From Phascolarctos cinereus (Eukaryota > Chordata > Mammalia > Diprotodontia > Phascolarctidae), in contig NW_018343987.1 in assembly GCF_002099425.1 (NCBI RefSeq), positions 12,711,501-12,775,500 on the forward strand: a stretch of DNA of 64,000 nt, read 5' to 3'. Within the stretch, counting starts at the first letter, position 1. Every line of letters begins with the position of its first letter. The position numbers were made by a program, and so were the translations under genes. Below are positions 34,885-54,174 of the stretch, piece after piece. Under the pieces are notes generated by a model. It made no database searches, was not told the origin of the DNA, and saw nothing but the letters and a program-made list of their open reading frames with translations.

Positions 34885-35115
34885 AGCATTTTAAGGGCTT
34901 ACCACGTGCCAAGTGCTTTACAAATACTTTCTCATTTGATCCTCACCACAATTTGGAGAGGTGTCTTCATTTTATAGTTGAGGAAACTGAGGTAAACAGA
35001 AGTTAAATGACTTGCCCAGAGTCACTGATGGTAAGCATCTAAGGTTGGATTTAAATTCAGATCTTCTTGACTTCGGCGCCAGTGACAGATCTGCTGCTTC
35101 ACCCAGCTGCTTCTG
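34885..35115 (-). mobile_element. MIR/MAR-type SINE, antisense, within L2
   Basis: AAGCATTTTAAGGGCTTACCACGTGCC...TTCTCATTTGATCCTCACC...GAGGAAACTGAGGTAAACAG...GACTTGCCCAGAGTCACTG. Preceded by a GGAA-rich stretch. Confidence 0.72.
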
Positions 35116-35214
35116 TGGAAGAAAGAGCGTAGCCAGTAACAGAAATGATAGTCTCAGAAAGAACTGAGGGGTAGAGGGACTGGAAGTCAGGGTCCAACTA
35201 TCCTTTTAATCAAC

Positions 35215-35940
35215 CAGGCTCATATCTCTTACATACCCCCTGTTCTCTCCTCTCACACTGTCACCACCTTGGTGCAGGCCCTTAGCACTTCATGGCTGTG
35301 ATATTTCAATAGCTTACTGGTTGGTCTGCCTGGCATAAATCTCTTTCCACTCCAGTACGTACTCCACTCAGATGTCACAGTGATCTTCCTAAAGTGAAGG
35401 TCTGACCATTTCACCTCTCCCCCAACCCCTATGCAGTAAATATAGGGATTTTTCAGTCACCTCCAGTATCAAACACAAAAGCCTCTGTTTGGTATTCAAA
35501 GCCCTTCATAATCTGTCTGCCCTGACCTTTTCAGTCTTCTTATGGCACACTCCATGTACTCCAGTGACACTGGCCTCTTTACTCTTCCTATAACAAGGCA
35601 CTCCATTTCCCAACTCGCATTTTCACTGTCTGTCCCCTATGCCTAGAATATTCTCCCTTCTCATCTCTACCTCCTACCTTTCCTGGCTTCCTTCAAATCC
35701 TAGCTAAAATTTCACCTCTACAGGAGGCCTTTCCTGATCTCTTAAGTTTAGTGTCTTCCTTCTGTTGATTATTTCAAATGTTTTCTTATATATAGTTTGT
35801 ATATATTTGCATATTGTCTCCCCCCATGAAACTACGATCTTCTTGAGAGTAGGAACTGTCTTTTGCTTTTTTTTGTTTCCCCAGTGCTTAGCATAGTGCC
35901 TGACACATAGTAGGCATTTAAATGTTTATTGACTGATGAA
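35215..35940 (+). mobile_element. L2 LINE 3' end, sense, inserted in an antisense L2
   Basis: Runs from AGTGATCTTCCTAAAGTG through TTCAAAGCCCTTCATAATC, TTCAAATCCTAGCTAAAATTTC and CCCCAGTGCTTAGCATAGTG to TTATTGACTGATGAA. Antisense L2 resumes on its right at about 35945. Confidence 0.88.
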
Positions 35941-35944
35941 GAGA

Positions 35945-36480
35945 AAGGCCGGGGGTTGTAAGGCAGAGAGAGAGGTGGAATGACTACATATTATAAGAGA
36001 AGAGAATTTCAGAATTCATAACATTTACAGTTATAACTATAACAGTATAACATTTATGGATGATGACAAGGTCAAGACTATATATAGCTGAGGTAGAGTA
36101 GAAAAGTGAGTCACGGTAAGAATAACTTAAGAAAATTGGAAGATGTGGTGTTTGTGAAAGTATCAATATGTATGTTGAAATCTCCTACTATGAAAGCAGG
36201 AGTTGAGGAAGAAAGAAAGATGGTGAACCAAGCACTGAACTTGCTGAAGAAAGAAGAATGTCTAAGAGATCAATAGAGAAAAGTTAGAAGAATTTCGATT
36301 AGGTAATAAACATGGATTAATGAAGTTTAAAGGAGGACAGGTTACTAAATGATGTGATAAATTGCCTGACATTAGCAATGGGGAGCGAGGACTATTCCAA
36401 CTCCCACATCATAGTCACATTGTGGGGATGATGGTTCATGAGAGATCTCATCATCAAATGAAAACTAGTAAGAACAGTGG
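35945..36480 (-). mobile_element. L2 LINE, antisense, continuation
   Basis: Antisense 5' L2 sequence (AGAGAGGTGGAATGACTACA...TGAAATCTCCTACTATGAAAGCAGGAGTTGAGG...GGAGCGAGGACTATTCCAACTCCC), likely part of the same copy as 33270-34860. Confidence 0.6.
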
Positions 36481-36687
36481 AAGGTCATAGCTTTCACAAC
36501 TATGGTTAGGAAAAGAAAAGAATTTAGTCAGTTATAATCACCATAAAGATTTTATTTAAATTATTTAATCTAATGATGTTTTTATTTAATAGTTTTCAAT
36601 GAGAAATATTAATTCCTATCTACATATGGAAATGATTGATTTATTTTAAAAGGTATCAACAAAAATTTTGTAAAAAAATAAGGAAAA

Positions 36688-36860
36688 TTGGGGCAGCTAG
36701 GTGGCACAGTGGATAAAGCTCTGGCCTTGGAGTCAGGAGGACCTGAGTTCAAATTTGGTCTCAGACACATGACACTTACTAGCTTTGTGATCATGGGCAA
36801 GTCACTTAACCCCGATTGCCTCGCCAAAAATAAATAAATAAATAAATAAAAAGAAAAAGA
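36688..36860 (+). mobile_element. short tRNA-headed SINE, near full length
   Basis: GGGGCAGCTAGGTGGCACAG...TCAGGAGGACCTGAGTTC...CACTTACTAGCTTTGTGATC...CCCCGATTGCCTCGCC then AATAAATAAATA tail. The best-preserved member of this family in the window. Confidence 0.9.
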
Positions 36861-36879
36861 AAATAAAGAAAATAAATAT

Positions 36880-37060
36880 TGAAAGAACACAGACCTTGGA
36901 ATCGGGAGACCTGGGATCATGTTCTGACTCTGACTAGTTATATAACCTTGAACAAGTCACTCAAGATAAGTTTTATTATTTGTAAAAGATGGAGTTGTAT
37001 GAGACAGTATCTAAGGTCTTTTCCAGTACAATATAAAGTCCATAAAAAACATTAAGTATT
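36880..37060 (+). repeat. MIR copy
   Basis: ACACAGACCTTGGAATCGGGAGACCTGGGATC...CCTTGAACAAGTCACTC. Confidence 0.65.
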
Positions 37061-37429
37061 CAAGATGCTGTGGAGACATCAGAATAAGTTAGCCCTAGTC
37101 AGCAGTCAGACAACTGGTAAAGTCCAAAGTAACTTTCAGATGTTTTTAAACTCCCAAATAACTTTTCTAGTCAGAAAAGTCTTGAAGTACATGCATACAG
37201 CAATGTCTAACAGAAACTACCATGACTGAGACATTTTGATCATATCATCCCATAAATGCTCACTAGTAGATCCATCCAGTGTTCCAGAGGCCTACCTTTA
37301 GGTCTTTTATCATTCCGCTGCTATAAGTGCCAATCTTAGTGTTAGTCATCCCTTCACTGTGCTACATGACTGGTCCAATTGATTTCCCAATTGTATATCC
37401 TAGATTATATCTTTTGTGCCATTACAGGT

Positions 37430-37790
37430 AATGATTGGCTGCGGATTACTTACCTCCACCATACATATCTCCCTTAGGTGTCCAGGATATGGAAATGCAC
37501 AATAATTATACAATTATTGTTGTTATTAAAAATTATAAAATTACACAGGTGGATATCCCCTATCCAAGCCTCAGCTTGGATCATAATAATCAGTGGATTA
37601 TTCCCACTATCTACTATCTTCACTCCAATTGGAGAAAATCATGAAACTGGGCCAGTTGGGTTCATTACAAATATGTGTTACATAATTTCAACTGGGCCTT
37701 CATTGAACCAAGGCAATCCTTTCTATCCCTAAGCAATTCACAATCCTAGCAGATACCACATATACCACAGCAGATTTTCCAATTAAATTG
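37430..37790 (+). mobile_element. L2 LINE 5' fragment, sense
   Basis: Inverted partner of 34580-34800: both encode GLFPLSTIFTP.GENHETGP and ISTGPSL.QGNPFYP in the orientation of their own L2. Parallel fossils of the same L2 segment, not a hairpin of recent origin. Confidence 0.65.
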
Positions 37791-37970
37791 AAAAGACAAT
37801 TTTTTAATGTTCATATTAGTCATGTTGTAAAGAAGAATTAGAACCAATGGGAGGAACCACAAAAAAGAAGAAACAAACAAAAAAAGAGAGAGTGCAAATA
37901 ATGTGCTTCAATCTGCATGCAGACTCCATTTTTCTTTTTCTGGATGTGGGTAGCATATAATTAGACACCG
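37791..37970 (-). mobile_element. LINE-1 3' UTR fragment, antisense
   Basis: AATGTTCATATTAGTCATGTTGTAAAGAAGAATTAG...CAATCTGCATGCAGACTCC...TCTGGATGTGGGTAGCAT. A sister fragment lies at 39935-40140. Confidence 0.7.
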
Positions 37971-38254
37971 TAACTAGGTGATGGGGCAATCAGAAGCAGC
38001 CTACTAGTCCGGTTGTTATCTGAATATGAATCCACTAGTCCTCTACATAATATTGTTGACAAGTGGTCATTCAGCCTCCACAAAAAGACATCCAGTGATG
38101 AGCTCATTAACTATGAAAGCAGCACTTTCCACCAAATGGCTATACTTGTTTGAAAAAAACAAACACGTGCATTTCTAGTGATTTGAGACTGACTTCCTGA
38201 GAGAATTTTATGGTTTCTTCTCATTAGTTAAAATGAAGTTATCTAGAAAGGCAG

Positions 38255-38460
38255 CAGAAAGAACAAGGATTTGGAATCAAAAACCTGAATTCATTTCCTC
38301 TCTCTGCCACCTACTAGTTGAATGATGACAAGCAAGCTATTTAATCAATCTTAACCTCAATTTCCTCATCTTTAAAATAGTAGCAGTTATTCTATTTGCT
38401 TCACAGAGTAATTATGAGGAAAGGAATTTGTAAATGTTAAAATGTTATGAAAAAGTAAAC
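38255..38460 (+). repeat. MIR copy
   Basis: AAGGCAGCAGAAAGAACAAGG...TTAACCTCAATTTCCTCATC...CACAGAGTAATTATGAGG. Confidence 0.7.
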
Positions 38461-38546
38461 GATCCTTGTTCTTCCTATTTAAAATCTAGATTCAATTTTC
38501 TTTTGGTACTGCATAGTCCATAATGGATTTTCTTCATTGTAGATGT

Positions 38547-39089
38547 TGACCTGAAAGTTGGTTAAAGAGACAACAAGGGAGGTGATAAGTAAATTCATAT
38601 TGTTTTATTCCCTTAAGCAGCTCACGTACATGGAATCAGAGCTTTAACTCTGATTGACTCAAGTAATTTTTGGAGGACATTTAAACCCTGACTCAGGATG
38701 TCTGTGCTACTAAAAAAAAAATACAGCCTCCATATGTTTTTTAACATATAGCATGGGAAAGAAAGTTTCTTAATTGAATAGGTTATAAATACAATAAAAT
38801 AGGAGAATGTCAAAGTGTCCATTGAAATTATAGATCCAGGATATCTGTGTTTCCCCTACATAACATACATCTATAGGATACAAAGATGAGAAAAATCCCA
38901 CTATTCAAGAGAGTGTCTGGTCCCAGGTATCCTGTCCTTAGTGATCACAAATAGGAAGAATGCTGGTCAATTCCGTCTGGTCCTGTAGTTGCTGACACAG
39001 GAAGGGGTATTTTTAGTTCACTCAGAGAGAAAAGATTAATTCAGGTTTTTGGCCCTTATTGGGGCTCAGTTGATCTTAAATGATTATCA
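38547..39089 (-). mobile_element. solo LTR, antisense, copy 2, upstream of NXPE
   Basis: Aligns along its length with 28536-29054 (TGACCTGAAAGTTGG, CCTTAAGCAGCTCACGTACATGG, TGACACAGGAAGGGGTATTTTTAG, ATGATTATCA), with one extra segment near 38785 (TAAATACAATAAAATAGGAG). It lies 1.35 kb upstream of NXPE exon 1, pointing away from the gene. Solo, no internal region. Confidence 0.75.
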
Positions 39090-39934
39090 TAGGTCAGTTT
39101 CCAAATTTAGCATCTTTGTATAAAGTATTTACAACAATAACATATTGAGGGTAGCATTTGTGAAAATATGAGAAGGGAGCAGGCAAATATCAGTAGATCA
39201 TTTTCTATGTTTCTATTAGTAGATCACTTCCACGTGTTCATAGCCCAACAATTGTTGGACGATCATAGTACTATATTTTTTGTTCATTGATTACGAAATG
39301 AATTAGACTCAGCAGAGTAAAATCCAGTTAGCTTTAAACATTCTCTAACTAACCAAAATTCTGTTGCAGACTGATTAGATTTGACCCCTTTTCTTAGAAG
39401 AAGGAAGCATCTCATGTGGTCAGAGATAGAATGGCTAAAATGTCTGTCAGCTACAGCCTCTGATTCTAACAGAATTCTCCTAAGCCATGTGCTTATCTCG
39501 ATCTACCCAAACTGTGAAGTAACTAGGGTCTACTTAACCTATCCTTAATTTGCACATTTTCTTTTGGATACAAAGGTATAAAACCCAACAGATTTTTAGT
39601 GACTGGGCAATCAGAAGCAGCCTACAAGTTCTGACTAGGACTGGTTGCCTGGGAATATCACATGTGTTAATCAAACCCTTAAAATAGAACCTATTTCCAT
39701 TTTGTGGGTTTTAATTTCCCATGAAATATTATCAATGAAGACATATGTACAAAGGCATACCTAAGACTTATCATTTATCAAATTTCTGGGAAAGGAGGGT
39801 TAGCCGTTAGGAAGGGCAAAGAATAGATAAACAGTTCCAGTACTGTTCAAGTAGATAAAAATAAAAGCTCAGAATTGACCTTTTGTACCCATTTGCTCAA
39901 TGTGTCCCTGCTTTCTTTTCTAACAGGAGAATTA
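39090..39934. other. NXPE upstream flank, no gene recognised
   Basis: Unique-looking sequence that may include 5' untranslated exon or promoter. A 21-bp stretch (GGGCAATCAGAAGCAGCCTA plus C) at 39605-39625 is repeated exactly at 37984-38004. Confidence 0.35.
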
Positions 39935-40140
39935 AATTGAACAGACAATTTTTTTTTTTATGTTCACATTAGTCATGCTGTAAAAAAGAATTAGATCCAA
40001 TGGGAGGAACCACACACACACAAAAAAGAAACAAACAAAAAAGAGAGAAAGCGCGCAAATAGTGTGCTTTGATCTGCATGCAGACTCCATCGTTATTTTT
40101 CTGGATGTGAGTAGTATTTTACATCATGAGTCTCTTGGAG
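39935..40140 (-). mobile_element. LINE-1 3' UTR fragment, antisense
   Basis: Matches 37791-37970 closely, including GGGAGGAACCACA, ACAAACAAAAAAGAGAG and GCATGCAGACTCCAT. Ends about 285 nt before the exon 1 acceptor. Confidence 0.7.
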
Positions 40141-40434
40141 TTAAAGGACAATGATTTATAACGAGGGAAATGGAAGAGGAAACAAAAAAGCAGATTCTTT
40201 GAGCAATTTGACCTGGTTCTTTGAACTTAAAATTTCCTATTTCCTTCTTCCATAAAACAGGCTAATGATGTGAAACTAGGGCCAAACAGCCAGCAGCCAC
40301 GAACTAGGCAGTTATGAAGAAACAGAGCCCGGTGCATAGCAGGACATCTAAACGTGAGAACAAATGAGCATGAAATCATGCTTTTTCACTTTTGTGTCTT
40401 CCTTCTCTCTTGATCATCTCTCAGCAGACATACC

Positions 40435-48483
<8,049 letters not shown>

Positions 48484-49866
48484 GGGATCGGAAAAAATCA
48501 CCAGAAAGGCTCTCTATATCTTTATTTACTAAGTATTATGAGAGGACCAAATATATCAAATAAGAGATTCCAGTTGATATATGCCTAGCACAAAATATGA
48601 ATACAAGTTGGTAAGTGCATCATGGTGGGGGGACAAGAGGAAAACATGAGGCCCTACATGCCCTTTTGGAATAGGAGATATGTCACGAGTGAGCATTGTT
48701 TCTGTTTCCATTACTGATTAGAGTCACATGGGAAATGTCTTCTTTGGTAGTATTGATTGCTATATCATCCAGTGACCCTAGTTCTCCAGGATGTATGTGT
48801 TGGCAGTAGGATGGGGAGAAATGACCAGAACATAGGTTTGAGGAATAACGTCTTGGCACAGCCAACAAGAACACAAGACCAACCCGAATAAGTGATTTGA
48901 TTGAAGGCTAAAGGACTTGATCACACTACAGAGGGAATTGTGTGCAGTGGTCAATATTAAGCCTATCTCTGGGTAGTTTTTTCAAAATGCAGTGTTGTTC
49001 ACTCAGGGAGCCCTATAAATATCCAGGATTTAGGTAATTTTAGGGAAGGAGAAGTTGTCTATATTACTAAGAAAGGATCCCAAAGGGAAAAGGAAAGAAG
49101 CTCTTTTACATATCCTCAGGGGTGGATGAAGCTATCAGCCAAATGGGGAGATGTGAGAGAAGTCTAGTAATCCTGTGGTCTTTCCTTAAGCTTAGTAGAC
49201 AAAGTTGGGGTAGTGACTTGGATTCAGGGAAAGATTTTGAATGGTAAGTTACAGTTTTAAGGCATCAATACATTCTTGAAAATGGAAGGGGACTTCTTGA
49301 TGATGGGAGTTTTATTTACCAACGCCAGAAAATGTTTGGAGATTGAGAACAGTAGGCCAAATGTTTTGCAATAGGACACTAATCAGATTTACACCTGTCT
49401 AAAATACTTGATACTGTCCCTCAGGTAAAAAGTTACTTTGAAAACTTCTATGGTTGAATATTAAATCTGGGCATATGTGCATGTCCCCTGATATACGTAT
49501 GAGTGTGTCTATTGCTTAAATGTGTGTGTACTGGTATATCATGGATTAATTTGTTTTGGGAAAAGTAATGGATCATCCTTTACTTTCTTACTTTACTTAA
49601 TTTCAATTAGGGAAGAACTTGGCAAGGTGGTTGTATACTTTGGGATTCAAAACTATCATTAGCCTTTTGTCTTTATAAGAAGAAGTGGGCAAATGCTGCA
49701 CTTTCAGGGAACAGAAAGAATCCTCAAGACAAAAATCATAACGAAATTCTATAAGGGCTGGACTGAGAAAAGTATTTTTTTAATCAAATGACTTACAAAC
49801 TTAATATTGAACAGCAATACTACTAGTTAGACTTGCCTTCTATTTACATTTAAATGAACTTCCATG
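48484..49866 (+). other. probable NXPE 3' untranslated region, repeat-free
   Basis: About 1.38 kb between the NXPE stop and the first AATAAA. I recognise no L1, L2, MIR or SINE sequence in it, which contrasts with the repeat density elsewhere and fits a transcribed 3' end. Extent is an inference. Confidence 0.4.
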
Positions 49867-49872
49867 AATAAA
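49867..49872 (+). terminator. candidate poly(A) signal of the NXPE gene
   Basis: First AATAAA after the stop codon on the + strand, about 1.4 kb downstream. The intervening 48484-49866 has no recognisable repeat and no gene, as expected of a 3' untranslated region, though transcript evidence is not visible here. Confidence 0.45.
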
Positions 49873-49987
49873 ATATCATAGCAACTTTAAAAGTTACTAC
49901 TTCTAAATTTTCAATGGGATTGTTTGTCTCTTCAGTTTCATCAATATTCCTTCTTTTATGGTTGCTGTTTATTCATTTGGTTTTGCT

Positions 49988-50014
49988 ACACACACACACA
50001 CACACACACACACT
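49988..50014 (+). repeat. (CA)n microsatellite
   Basis: Thirteen or so uninterrupted CA units. Confidence 0.95.
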
Positions 50015-50049
50015 GGATTATTTCATAAAGGTCTTTCCAGATTTCTTCG

Positions 50050-50300
50050 CAGACCTCATTCAGCTTCAACTTCCTCATCTGTAAAATGGGGATAATAATA
50101 ACACCTATCTTAGAGAGTTTTGTGAGGACCAAAAGAGAGCATATATAAAACACTTTGCAAACCTTAAACCATTTTATAAATGCTAGATATTATTGTAATT
50201 CACAGACACATGAGGAAATGAGATGTTAAGTGACTTGCAAAGGTTGCACTGGTAATAAGTGGCAGAGTCAGAATTTAAACCAGGGTCCCCTAACTTCAAG
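50050..50300 (+). repeat. MIR sequence
   Basis: CTTCCTCATCTGTAAAATGGGGATAATAATAACACC...CACTTTGCAAACCTTAAACC, followed by an antisense core (ACATGAGGAAATGAGATG...AGAATTTAAACCAGG). Confidence 0.75.
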
Positions 50301-51880
50301 TGCAGTACTCTATTCATCATACCATAGTGTTTTTTGTTGATCTCCACTATATAATAATATTCCCTTTTTTAGAAGAACTTGTCACAACTACTCTCCTACT
50401 ATTGGACATTCAGGTTGCTTCCAGTTTTTTTGCAATTACAAATACAGCAGCAAATGATAGTGACTTTAAAAGACTGATGAGCCAATGGACTAGAGATATA
50501 GAATAAGATATAGATTCTCAGACACGGGGAACTTGTTGATCTGTGTTGCTGGACTATACATACTTGTTATGAGGGTGACTTCTACTCAGGAGTGTGGGTG
50601 GGGTTGGTAGGTTCTAAAGGTATGGACAAATATGAAAAAAAAATCAGCTTTTTTGTTTGTTTTTTTGTTCTACTTTGTTCTGGGTTTGTTTCTCAGTTTT
50701 ATTTTTGTTATCTATTAATTTTTGCTTAACTGAATTTATTCTGGTATGTGTTGTTTCACTGCTTTTTTTTAAACAAAAAGAAATGTTTTTATTGATATCA
50801 TTTGTTTTTATGTATCTGCATTTCCTTCTTCATCCATTCTCTTTTGTTTCTCAGAGAGCTTTCCCTTACAACAAAGAATAAAAAAGGAGGAAGAAAAAGA
50901 GAAAAAAATTCAGTAAAGCCAATCACATTAAAAACAGTCTGATATTACATACAATGTTCCATACCCATATAGAACCATATCTGCATAGGAGAGAAGAAGT
51001 GTGTAATTCTATCTCTTATTTGGGATAAGCTTGTCCATAAATACATACATATGTGTACATATTGACACTATTCTACATTTTAATACCAGATAGTCACATT
51101 TTAAATAAACAGTGAGTTGATCCTATTAGAAACAAAATATAACACAGGTTCCAGATAAAATATCACATGTAACCTTTTCCCCCCAATCACAGATTTTTAT
51201 TCTATGTAATGATTATTGATTCATCAAAAATAGTTTCACAGGTGAATGCTGGAGAGAAATAGACTTAAGAAACATTTATTTTTACCTCTCTTGAAGAAGT
51301 GAAAGTAAGTGATGTTTACATTCCTCTTCATTTGCAAGGTCTTTAAACTCTTAAAAATGTAGTTTCATTTCTCAAAGCACACACCATCTTTTAAAAATCT
51401 TATTGCACATACGCACTCAAACAGTCTCTTGTAAAAAGTGTGCATATAAATTGAAGACTTTCTGCAAAAATATTCTCCCTGTATCACTTCAAAACTCCAA
51501 ACTGCAAATAAGCAATCACTGCAATTTGATTACTTCTTATTTCCATAGAAAAAATACAGAGTAGAGAAGCTTTCTGACTACAACTGTTTCATGATGTTTA
51601 CAGCAACAGATTCTCTATGCTCTCTCTAAAATACTCCGTTGTTCAACACTTTTTTGGAAAAGAACAAACAGAATCCAGCAATCTTGAGGAGCCAGTAAAG
51701 GGATAGGGGGAGAAAAACTTTATAATACCTAACCTGTCCCATAAACTTTAAAGAAAAATTTAAGCAATCTCCCTCCTCCCCCCCGCCCCGGAACTAATCA
51801 ATTCACCTTTTTAAAGGCCTTTTTTTTTTATTTCTGAAAGTAGATCTTAGTAAAAATCAATATGGCCATAATATATAATC
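50300..51880. other. old LINE-1-like debris, no gene
   Basis: 50330-50500 resembles the antisense L1 ORF2 end (ATTGGACATTCAGGTTGCTTCCAG...TTTTTTGCAATTAC). The remainder is AT-rich and unassigned. Confidence 0.35.
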
Positions 51881-52640
51881 TTTATATGTTGTTGTAGCTT
51901 TCTTGTTAACCCTATATTTAAAATTTTTGGCGTAATTTTCACTAGGTATTTTGTTCTACCATTTTCTTTTTCAATTTTGACTCCCCCTATTTTAGGTATC
52001 AAGACCATATTTGTATCATGGAAAGAATGTGGTAAAATTCCTTTGAAAAACTATTCTGGCAAACTGTGTAGTATTGTTCTTCAAATGCTTGATAGAATTT
52101 ACTTGTGAATCAATCTGGTTCCTGGCTTTTTATTTTATTTCAATAATTGAGATATGCCATTCAATTTCTTTCTCTGTAATTGGATTATTTAAATATTGTT
52201 TTCCTAGTCTATTAATCTTAGGCTTTATATTTTTGTAAATATTAATTTTATTTCATTTAAGTTGTTGGTTTTATCAGCATATAGTTTGGCAAATATCTTT
52301 TATTTATTCTTCATTTTCTGTGGATTCTCCTTTTTCATTTTTGATCCTGGTAATTTTGATTTTCTTCTTTTTTAAAATTCAAACCAGCTAATGCTTTGTC
52401 TAGTTTATTTTGAAAAAAATCTCCTAGTTTTATTTATTCAATATTTCTTTTTTCTTTTCAGTTTTGTTACTTTCTTCTTTGATTTTCAAAAAATTTGTTG
52501 GGTTTCTAGTATTTTAGTTGCATTTCACTATCTGTTCTTTCTCTTTTTAAAATAAAAATGTTTAATAATACACATTTTCTCTTAAGTATTGTTTTATCTA
52601 CACCCCAAGAATTCTGGATGTTATCTCATCTATTTTATAC
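51880..52640 (-). mobile_element. old LINE-1 ORF2 segment, antisense
   Basis: TTTTAGGTATCAAGACCATATTTGTATCATGG, TTACTTGTGAATCAATCTGGTTCC and CTCCTAGTTTTATTTATTCAATATTTC follow the order of the antisense L1 at 15225-15690, but with much more divergence. Confidence 0.75.
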
Positions 52641-52649
52641 AATGCTTTG

Positions 52650-53990
52650 AAGTTTATGAAGTGCAAACTCATTTCAGTGATTCAACCTGAATACCTCCTG
52701 ACTGCATAAGAGGTGGCAGATATTCTGCCCAAACAAGGGAAAGAAAAGAGAAGGTACTTGTTGGGGGGGGGGGAGGTGAAGTGGATGATGACATGGGAAG
52801 CACAGAACACAACTACAAAGTCATAAGCCCTAGAGGGAAATGAGCATGTCTAAGAGAGAGAGAATAGAAATACAGTGTAGTCATTACTTGGCCTTATAGT
52901 TTACTCAAGGCAAGGACCCTGGTAAGACAAACTTCCATATCTTCCAATGTGAGGAGTCTGAAGATGCCTTACATGACACACCTCAGATATCTGTGCAGCA
53001 GTTAGAGAGAGAGGAACGAAAGACTGAGGAAGGAATCTGGAAGCAAGTAATTGGGGAACACACTTAAGGAGAAAGGGGGGATGGGGGAGCTTATTGAAGA
53101 GCATTGCCATGGGGGAAAAGTGGGGGGTAACTGGTATGGGAGATGGAGACTAAATGATGGGTTTAATTTGAGGCAAGAGTGTGTGCATTGGGAGACTGTC
53201 TTCTATGATGATGTTGTGTCTTTGTAGACAACATCTCATCACAAGAAAAGAGGAAATGAGAGCTCCTAAGGGATGGCTGGTGCCCAAAAAGCTGTGTGGG
53301 GGCAGATGGGTGGAAGAGGAGTCATGAACCTCAAGATGAGATGGCAAGAGCAACAAAAAGAAGATTGAACTTGAGCAGAGAGAGAATTGAATAATATGGT
53401 TGGGGATGTTGTAAAACGTCTGTCATAGGACACTGCTTCTATTCAAATTACTCCCTTTGTAAGTGGAGATTTCTAAGAATAAGGCACATAAAAAATAAAA
53501 CCATGGGGGCAATAAAACAAGATCTATAAAGGTAATAACAGACATTAGTTGGAAGACGGAGCTGGAATACCTTAATTCAAAAGCTTTAACTCCATGAGAA
53601 CACAAAGAGATCAAAGAAGGAATAAATACCAACATAAATAATAAGCCAGAGACTAAAATGGCAAAATACACAGGAAGCAAAAGAGAATTAATGGAAAGAA
53701 TAAAGTAAAGAAATTAGAAAAAGGTATAGAAAGAAAATAACTAACAAGCAAAACAAGTTAGAAGGGAGAAGAAGGGCAGGAGGGTGTTAAACTAACCACT
53801 TAACTGAGAGGAAAAAGAAGGGGAAAAAAGAGGGGATATTGAAAACTAACTAAATAGAAGAAAAAAATAAATTAATACTTTGAGTAAAAGCTCAAAACTA
53901 GGGAAAGGGTTGTCAAATAGAAGCAGTCAGAGAGCCTATGGGAATGGGATTCCATTGCAGCAATTTTTGCAATATCAGTCATGAGGATAA
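52650..53990. other. purine-rich sequence, no gene recognised
   Basis: Unassigned; several - strand open frames under 90 codons without signature. A G-run occurs near 52765. Confidence 0.3.
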
Positions 53991-53994
53991 AGCA

Positions 53995-54170
53995 CTGACA
54001 TTGTTCATTCTTCATTCTTGAAAAAGGGCAGTGACAATACGAGGGTGATGTCTTGACTTACACATGAACTGGATTTAAATGAGGCAGAGCAGCACAAAGT
54101 CATCAGCCTCATTCTCTCCTCCAGAGTCATCTGAATCCAGTGGCAAGACAAAAATCAAGAGAACTGGCGA
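53995..54170 (-). mobile_element. RTE 3' end or RTE-derived SINE, antisense
   Basis: TTGTTCATTCTTCATTCTTGAAAAAGGGCAGTGACAATACG...CTCATTCTCTCCTCCAGAGTCATCTGAATCCAGTGGC. The reversed RTE-type 3' terminus (compare AAGGACAACAACC near 20430) supports this, but I cannot name the subfamily. Confidence 0.5.
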
Positions 54171-54174
54171 TGGT

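Noticed and set aside
36688-36860. tRNA gene
   Set aside because: tRNA-like head only; it continues as a SINE with AATAAA tail and has no acceptor stem closure.
34580-37790. Matching protein-like frames in opposite orientation as a conserved gene pair or giant hairpin
   Set aside because: Both are L2 5' fragments in their own L2 orientation; similarity comes from the family.
50657-50881. 74-codon hydrophobic frame as a membrane protein
   Set aside because: T-rich sequence translates to Phe/Leu; no start context, splice sites or family motif.
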